The notes under the pieces: model-generated | Databases searched by the model: none | Told to the model about the DNA's origin: nothing | What the model saw: only the letters and a program-made list of their open reading frames with translations | Part shown: piece after piece, positions 40,810 through 44,984 of the stretch | Numbering within the stretch: the stretch's first letter is position 1 | How the letters are laid out: each line of letters starts with the position of its first letter | Translations under genes and position numbers: made by a program | Assembly (NCBI RefSeq): GCF_002252665.1 | Contig: NZ_NQKZ01000015.1 | Coordinates: forward strand, 1-44,984 | Length of the DNA stretch: 44,984 nt | Direction: 5' to 3' | Source: Synechococcus sp. 8F6 | Lineage (GTDB): Bacteria; Cyanobacteriota; Cyanobacteriia; PCC-6307; Cyanobiaceae

Positions 40810-42360
40810 TTGACGCCCTCCACGACCCAAGACGCCACATCCCATGGCCCGGTCGGCTCCAGCAGCCGGACCGGGCTTCTTGTGGGCGTCCTGGTGGCGT
40901 GCGGGCTCGCCTTGCTGCCGCTGCTGACCCTGCTGAAGGATGCCCTGATCGGTGGCGGCGACACGCCATTGGAGCTCGGATTCGACGGGGCCAGCCAGGT
41001 GAAGGGCACGCTGCTGTTGGTTTCCGGTGAAGGCCTCCTGGGTGCGGTTTTGGGCACGGCGATCGGCTGGCTCACGGCGGTCTGCCGCTTCCCGGGCCGC
41101 CGCTGGCTGCGCATTGCTCAGCTGGTGCCCATGGCGTTTCCGGCCTACCTGCTGGCCGCGAGCCTGATCGATTGGGGCAGCCATCGCGGCATGCGCATTC
41201 ACGGCCTGGGCTGGGCGGTGGTGCTCCTCACCCTGGCCAATTACAGCTACGTGTTTCTGCTGAGCACCGAAAGTTTCTCGGTGAGTGGCCGGCGACTGCT
41301 GGAGGCCAGCCGCAGCCTTGGCGTGGGCCCTTGGAGCAGCTTCTTTCGGGTGGCCCTGCCGATCGCCTTGCCGTCGATCGGAGCCGGCGTTGCCCTCAGC
41401 GCCATGGAGGTGGTCAATGAGTTGGGCGCCGTACGCCTGCTGGGGGTGCCCAGCCTCTCGGCTGGAATCCTGGACCGCTGGCAAGTGGATGGGGATCCCC
41501 AGGGAGCAGCCCTGCTGTCGCTGGTGGCGCTGGGGATTGTGGCCGTGCTGATCGCCACCGAGCGCCTGCTCCGCCAACGCAGCCGCCGCTGGAATCTGGA
41601 GGGCAGCCGAGGAGGCGGGCACGTCTGGCCCTTGACGGGCTGGCGCTCAGCGCTCGCTCAACTCCTCTGTGCCCTCCCACCACTGGGAGCCGTGGCGATT
41701 CCAGTGCTCTGGATCCAAGAGGGCTGGCAGGGTCTGGAAGCCGAATCCATCGCCGAACTAGGCCAACTGGCCAGCCGCAGCCTGGGACTGGCCCTGCTGG
41801 CCACCGCTGTCACCGGCCTGGCGGCTCTGCTACTGGCCATCTCCCGGCGCTGGAGCCCCCAACCCTTGGTGCGACAGCTGAGTTTCCTGGCCGGGCTGGG
41901 CTATGCCATTCCCGGCAGCGTGCTGGCGCTTGGTCTGATCATCCTGGGGGGCCCCCTGGGGTTCAGCCCAGTGCTGCTCTTGCTTTGGGGCTATGGCGAT
42001 CGCTTCATCGCCGTGTCCAAACAAGGGCTTGATGCGGCGCTGGAGCGCATCCCTCCGAGCATCGACGAAACGGCCACCAGCCTGGGTTGCGATTGGCTGG
42101 GGGTGCTGCGCCGCATTCACCTGCCGCTGCTCAGGGGGCCCCTACTGGTGGGCTCGCTGCTGGTGTTTGTGGACGTGGTGAAAGAGCTACCGATCACTCT
42201 GGCCTTGCGCCCGTTCGATTTCGACACCCTGGCGGTGCGGGTGTTCCAATACGCCAGTGATGAGCGAGTGGGAGCAGCCATGGCGCCGGCACTTTTAATT
42301 ATGATTTTTGGTCTGATTGCGGCTTTTGCACTGATACCAACCCTCGAACAACACGACTAA
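40810..42360 (+). CDS. futB: Ferric iron ABC transporter permease (FutB), two-domain
   Basis: 516 residues from TTG 40810; no ATG lies in the right place and the start is therefore uncertain. Two fused permease domains of the SfuB/FbpB type, each with an EAA loop: LLEASRSLGVGPWSSFFRVA LPIALPS in the first half and IDETATSLGCDWLGVLRRIH LPLLRG in the second. About twelve helices. It forms the inner-membrane channel for Fe(III) delivered by FutA. The ATPase FutC is not in this window. The TAA stop lies inside the palindrome shared with the convergent Cys-rich gene. Confidence 0.9.
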   Translation: MTPSTTQDATSHGPVGSSSRTGLLVGVLVACGLALLPLLTLLKDALIGGGDTPLELGFDGASQVKGTLLLVSGEGLLGAVLGTAIGWLTAVCRFPGRRWLRIAQLVPMAFPAYLLAASLIDWGSHRGMRIHGLGWAVVLLTLANYSYVFLLSTESFSVSGRRLLEASRSLGVGPWSSFFRVALPIALPSIGAGVALSAMEVVNELGAVRLLGVPSLSAGILDRWQVDGDPQGAALLSLVALGIVAVLIATERLLRQRSRRWNLEGSRGGGHVWPLTGWRSALAQLLCALPPLGAVAIPVLWIQEGWQGLEAESIAELGQLASRSLGLALLATAVTGLAALLLAISRRWSPQPLVRQLSFLAGLGYAIPGSVLALGLIILGGPLGFSPVLLLLWGYGDRFIAVSKQGLDAALERIPPSIDETATSLGCDWLGVLRRIHLPLLRGPLLVGSLLVFVDVVKELPITLALRPFDFDTLAVRVFQYASDERVGAAMAPALLIMIFGLIAAFALIPTLEQHD

Positions 42361-42375
42361 TCGCGCGATTAGTCG
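42354..42375. terminator. Bidirectional palindrome containing both convergent stop codons
   Basis: A perfect 22-base palindrome (CGACTAATCGC and its complement) contains the futB TAA (42358-42360). Its mirror-image TAA (complement of 42369-42371) ends the Cys-rich gene on the other strand. The structure could end transcription in both directions, although only weak U-tracts follow. Confidence 0.7.
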
Positions 42376-42509
42376 CGGCCGCAGCGGCACTTGCCGCCCT
42401 TCCAGTGGGAACACTTGCTCTGCTTGCAACCCTTTTTCTTGTCCACGCTGGGGCCGCGCTGGCCAAGGGGCGAACGGGCGTCGTTGCTGGGGCCGATGGG
42501 CTTGGCCAT
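42369..42509 (-). CDS. 46-residue Cys-rich protein, possible metal binder
   Basis: From ATG 42509: MAKPIGPSNDARSPLGQRGP, then SVDKKKGCKQSKCSHWKGGK and CRCGRD. The C-terminal half carries C-x4-C-x-H-x5-C-x-C, a pattern fit for one zinc or a small metallothionein-like knuckle. The N-terminus is Pro/Gly-rich and probably disordered. It lies between the iron permease and ferritin genes, in reverse orientation. I do not recognise a named family. Codon use fits the neighbours, and the shared-stop palindrome supports its reality. Confidence 0.7.
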   Translation of the reverse strand: MAKPIGPSNDARSPLGQRGPSVDKKKGCKQSKCSHWKGGKCRCGRD

Positions 42510-42683
42510 GGCGACAACCTCTGTCGTGAGGTCGAACTCTTGAATCAGCCTATGAAGGTTCAGGCCTGCCAATGACGGCCTCTGCGCAGATTTGACGCCG
42601 GATTACCGGCGGTTGTGCCATTTGCAACACGTTTCCTTTGGGACGACTGTGGCTACGGTGCAAACAGCGAATCGAGCCACACC

Positions 42684-43271
42684 ATGGTGCAGTCCACCAC
42701 CAGCACCAACACCACCAGCCCCGTGGCCACCGGGCCCGCAGGACGGGCGATGGCCCAGCCGATGGAGGCCTCCCTACTGGAGGGCCTGCAGCAGCACCTG
42801 ACGATGGAACGCCAGGCCAGTGCGACCTATTGGGCCATGGCGATCTGGTTTGGCGAGCGGGAGCTGCGGGGCTTCTGCAGCTACCTCAAGGGCGAGGCGA
42901 GCAACGAGCAACACCACGCCGGACTGGTGGCCGACTACCTGGTCGCCCGCGGCCAGACCGTGCTGCTCGAAGCTGTGGCTCCGCCGCGCCAGCACTGGCA
43001 AGGCGCCGAAGAGGTTTTCTCCGCCGTCTTCCAGATGGAGGCGGAGGTGACCAGCTCCTTGCAACAGCTGTATGCCATGGCGGAGCGGGCCGGCGATGTG
43101 CGCACCACCGTGTTCCTCGATCCGATCGTGCAGGGACAGATCGACTCCGAAAACGAGGCCGCCCATCTGCTGGGGCGGATCCGCTTCGCCCAGGCCAACC
43201 CCGCCGCCATGCTGGTGATCGATGGGGAGCTCAGCCAGGGCAAGCACGCCCCTGAATCACTGGCGTTGTAA
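42684..43271 (+). CDS. ftn: Ferritin (non-haem iron storage)
   Basis: 195 residues from ATG 42684, with a 35-residue Thr/Ala-rich extension before the ferritin bundle. Ferroxidase-site residues are visible as the Glu in LTMERQASATYWAM, GEASNEQHHAGL (E-x-x-H) and FQMEAEVTSSL, with QIDSENEAAHLL in the fourth helix. The C-terminal tail is ELSQGKHAPESLAL. Marine Synechococcus ferritins of this type (SynFtn) store iron with an unusual oxidation mechanism. It is expected to be cytoplasmic as a 24-mer. It lies between the fut genes and two minus-strand regulators. Confidence 0.9.
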   Translation: MVQSTTSTNTTSPVATGPAGRAMAQPMEASLLEGLQQHLTMERQASATYWAMAIWFGERELRGFCSYLKGEASNEQHHAGLVADYLVARGQTVLLEAVAPPRQHWQGAEEVFSAVFQMEAEVTSSLQQLYAMAERAGDVRTTVFLDPIVQGQIDSENEAAHLLGRIRFAQANPAAMLVIDGELSQGKHAPESLAL

Positions 43272-43275
43272 CCCC

Positions 43276-43566
43276 CTAGCAAGGCAGGGGCCGGCGGGTC
43301 AGTTCTTCCAGAAACGCCACGGCGAGACTGTCACGCAGTCCAACGCTGCGGCGCAGCTGGCTGGCACAGGCCTGCAGCTCCTGGCGGCGGCTCTGCAGTT
43401 GCTGGAGCTCCCTCGTCAGACGCTGCAGCAGTCGCTCCTCACGGCAACGGCCCAGATCGGCCATCACCTGCGCACCGCGGCAACGCAGCTGGTCCATTTC
43501 GTGGCAAAGGCTGGCCACCAGGCTGGCCGATGGCTGGGCGCTGAGGTGGGGGGAACGGTTGGTCAT
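43276..43566 (-). CDS. Small coiled-coil protein of unknown function
   Basis: 96 residues. Nearly all helix with heptad-like spacing: LVASLCHEMDQLRCRGAQVM, RCREERLLQRLTRELQQLQS, RRQELQACASQLRRSVGLRD. It contains five Cys. It follows the Crp-family gene by 8 bases on the same strand, so it is very probably in one operon, and its end faces the ferritin stop with a 4-base gap. No family is recognised. Confidence 0.65.
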   Translation of the reverse strand: MTNRSPHLSAQPSASLVASLCHEMDQLRCRGAQVMADLGRCREERLLQRLTRELQQLQSRRQELQACASQLRRSVGLRDSLAVAFLEELTRRPLPC

Positions 43567-43574
43567 CGCAGGGC

Positions 43575-44171
43575 TCAGGCAGCAGCCAGGGGAGCGGTTT
43601 CGATCAACACCGGCGCCAAGCGCATGCCGGGCTCGCCAACGGGGGCTTCGATCAACTGGGCCTGGCGAATGCGGGAGATCAAACGGGTGGTGGTGACGCG
43701 GGTGGTGCCGATCAGTTCACCGATCCGCTCATGGGTGAGCCGGAAGGGCAGATCACACCAACTGCCGCAGCGGCGGCCCAGCCGACGCACCAACAATCCC
43801 AGCAGGGCATGCAGGCGCTGTTCGGCACTGCCGAGATGGCGAATGCGCAACAGCTGCAGGGTCCACTCGTTGACCGCATCAAATCCCTCGCCCTGACGGG
43901 GAGTTGCATCGCTGCGGAAGCTGAGGGGCGTGAGGGCCTCGACGCAGACGCCCTCGCTGCAGAGGCGATCAACACACAGCTGATCCCCTGCCTGCAGAAA
44001 GGCGAGGGTCATCCCTTCGGTCTCCTCACAGGGGCAGTACACACGGGCCACGCCATCGAGCACCTCGATGCAGCTGCCACTGGGGCGCAGGGCTGGATCG
44101 AGCAGCACGGTTTGCCCGACGGGCATGCGCACTGCAGAGACGGGGTCGTCGGAGAGGAAGCGAAAACTCAT
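43575..44171 (-). CDS. Crp/Fnr-family transcriptional regulator, second copy
   Basis: 198 residues. An N-terminal beta-roll sensor (VRMPVGQTVLLDPALRPSGS, CIEVLDGVARVYCPCEETEG, MTLAFLQAGDQLCVDRLCSE) is followed by a long helix and a winged helix-turn-helix (LTHERIGELIGTTRVTTTRL ISRIRQAQLI). Several Cys in the sensor (YCPCEE, LCVDRLC) could bind metal or sense redox, but the usual cAMP-binding Arg-Ser pocket is not evident. It is paired with the coiled-coil gene. A TTGCGA-N5-TCGCAA repeat lies 19 bases before its ATG, a likely autoregulatory site. Confidence 0.85.
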   Translation of the reverse strand: MSFRFLSDDPVSAVRMPVGQTVLLDPALRPSGSCIEVLDGVARVYCPCEETEGMTLAFLQAGDQLCVDRLCSEGVCVEALTPLSFRSDATPRQGEGFDAVNEWTLQLLRIRHLGSAEQRLHALLGLLVRRLGRRCGSWCDLPFRLTHERIGELIGTTRVTTTRLISRIRQAQLIEAPVGEPGMRLAPVLIETAPLAAA

Positions 44172-44189
44172 GGCCGCCGCGCGGACTTA

Positions 44190-44206
44190 TTGCGAATGAC
44201 TCGCAA
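44190..44206. promoter_or_regulatory. Inverted repeat TTGCGA-N5-TCGCAA before the Crp-family gene
   Basis: TTGCGAATGACTCGCAA is a perfect 6-5-6 inverted repeat located 19-35 bases upstream of the Crp-family ATG (44171). Its position over the likely promoter or leader makes it a candidate operator for autoregulation or another repressor. Confidence 0.5.
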
Positions 44207-44500
44207 CCTAAACAAGATCGCCGCCTTTTGCAAGCGATTCTCAATAACAACTGTCAATTGCAAGGCGGAGGGGCAGCCGCGACAGCCTGATCACCGCCCT
44301 GCCAGCCACTGGCTGGATCAGACCCTGCCGCCCCCCGTACAGCCGCAAGCCCCGAGGCAGAGAAAAACCGAAGACAACAGCAGAGCGGCCCATCGGCCAC
44401 CAATAATTTCGTTTTTCGACGATTATTTCCTCAATTGCAACAGCACAGTGCCGCAAATGTGCGTTTTGTAGCCATGCGCAACAGCCTGCAGACAAGCATG
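44207..44500. other. Intergenic region between the Crp-family gene and the last gene
   Basis: About 300 AT-richer bases with several short inverted pairs (for example GTCAATTGCAAG near 44254 and CTCAATTGCAACAG near 44432), but no coding frame I can support. Confidence 0.4.
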
Positions 44501-44514
44501 GTGATCGTGATCAC
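44501..44514. promoter_or_regulatory. Crp-type site GTGA-N6-TCAC upstream of the last gene
   Basis: GTGATCGTGATCAC has the exact half sites and spacing of the Crp consensus TGTGA-N6-TCACA, except that the outer T/A are G/G. It lies 40 bases before the ATG at 44554. An overlapping perfect 12-base palindrome TCGTGATCACGA (44505-44516) is centred nearby. A Crp-family gene lies 330 bases away. Confidence 0.5.
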
Positions 44515-44553
44515 GATGACAAGGCGTCCCACCATCGCTGGGGATTTCTTTTC

Positions 44554-44984
44554 ATGTTGAACCGCAAGACTCTCTGCAGCAGGCTCGGACTGGTGACCGC
44601 AGCCGCATGCACCTTTGCATCGGCACCATCTCTGGCGCAGACCGCCGCATCAACGACGCTCTACAAACTCGACACCCATTGCAGCGTCAAGCAAGGCAAG
44701 CCACAAAACTGCGTCGTTGAAGTAATCCAGGAGGGCGACGCCACCCTCTATCGCCACAAGATCGGCAGCAACATCGAAACAGTGCGCATCACTGACATGC
44801 CGGTGCGCATGAACCTCTGGAACGCTAAGAGTTTGCGGAAAAACCGTCAGAAACGCCGCGTTCCTCCCTCTCGCGATCTGATTACTTGCTGTTCGGGCTG
44901 GATTTCGCTGATTCAGCGGTTCAGAACGCCAGATTTCAGGCGTTTTGCCCCGTTGGGGCTTCCTGGAAGCCGCCTCATTGGCAC
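44554..44984 (+). pseudogene. Secreted protein gene, 5' part normal, 3' part replaced by foreign sequence and cut by the window edge
   Basis: From ATG 44554: a signal peptide (MLNRKTLCSRLGLVTAAACT, cut near SLAQT), then KLDTHCSVKQGKPQNCVVEV and YRHKIGSNIETVRITDMPVR MNLWN. This is a plausible small periplasmic protein with two Cys. From about 44826 the frame changes character (KSLRKNRQKRRVPPSRDLIT, then CCSGWISLIQRF) and stays open to the window end, but reads as non-protein. I infer that a mobile element has inserted here. The intact gene would normally continue for an unknown length. Confidence 0.5.
44826..44984. mobile_element. Possible insertion-sequence end at the right window edge
   Basis: The sequence from about AGAGTTTGCGGAAAAACC onward no longer fits the secreted-protein frame and includes a short GC hairpin (GCCCCGTTGGGGC, 44946-44958). 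No transposase frame is visible in the 159 bases available, so the element type is unassigned. The assignment rests only on the abrupt change and on the matching IS fragment at the other window end. Confidence 0.3.

Noticed and set aside
40087-41622. A 511-codon minus-strand frame opposite futA/futB
   Set aside because: Low-complexity Gln/His/Gly sequence, whereas the plus strand encodes obvious FutA and FutB.
1-44984. CRISPR arrays, prophage, restriction or toxin-antitoxin defence modules
   Set aside because: Looked for on both strands. No repeat-spacer array, phage structural gene, methyltransferase-nuclease pair or toxin-antitoxin pair was seen.

Overview
The window reads as high-GC picocyanobacterial DNA, of the Cyanobium / freshwater or coastal Synechococcus type (alpha-cyanobacteria). 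Pointers are ndhL next to a DUF3007 gene and trpA, a cyAbrB regulator, a membrane-anchored phycobilisome rod linker (CpcL type), a cytochrome c6-like protein, a CO2-uptake NDH-1 relict, paired SLH-domain porins, and occasional HIP1 octamers (GCGATCGC at 14174, 14789 and 15069). Genes are densely packed with many ATGA-type or tail-to-tail overlaps. Both window ends look like mobile DNA: an IS256-type transposase fragment on the left and a gene whose 3' part turns into unrelated sequence on the right. The window may therefore be a contig broken at repeats.

Layout. 1-800: transposase fragment, a family of GTCAATC repeats, no gene. 807-4945: two decayed loci around bioA. The first is a group 2 sigma factor with one nonsense codon. 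The second is an ndhF reading frame (one-base frameshift) joined directly to the C-terminal half of a fasciclin/CupS-like domain. It looks like a collapsed ndhF3-ndhD3-cupA-cupS operon. 5343-10091: DedA membrane protein, KtrB/KtrA potassium uptake, SLC13/RCK permease. 10084-15283: a four-gene polar amino-acid ABC importer and a Ca/Na antiporter. 15441-20323: a possible 48-aa protein, tRNA-Leu(UAA), ndhL, DUF3007, trpA, two methyltransferases, small secreted proteins, cytochrome c6-like protein, cyAbrB. 20500-27589: acetyltransferase, Nif11-cupin fusion, a minus-strand group headed by an intact group 2 sigma factor, a secreted matrixin-like protease, cpcL, hisIE, a QueD-like protein.

27654-37294 is a metal (zinc) island. 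It holds a UPF0718 permease, a TIGR03943 partner and an unrecognised 443-aa propeller-like protein, followed by znuB, zur, znuC and znuA. After these come a porin preceded by a Zur/Fur-type box, a COG0523 GTPase with a very His-rich linker, and a HupE/UreJ protein. zur sits in reverse orientation between znuC and znuB, so a znuC-znuB transcript would be antisense to zur.

37291-44171 is an iron-linked island: a Crp-family regulator, a second SLH porin behind a strong two-part stem-loop, futA, futB, a 46-aa Cys-rich protein, ferritin, a coiled-coil protein and a second Crp-family regulator. futB and the Cys-rich gene end on TAA codons placed symmetrically inside one perfect palindrome. Upstream of the last gene is a GTGA-N6-TCAC Crp-type site.

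All names come from reading the sequence and recalling protein families; no search was run.
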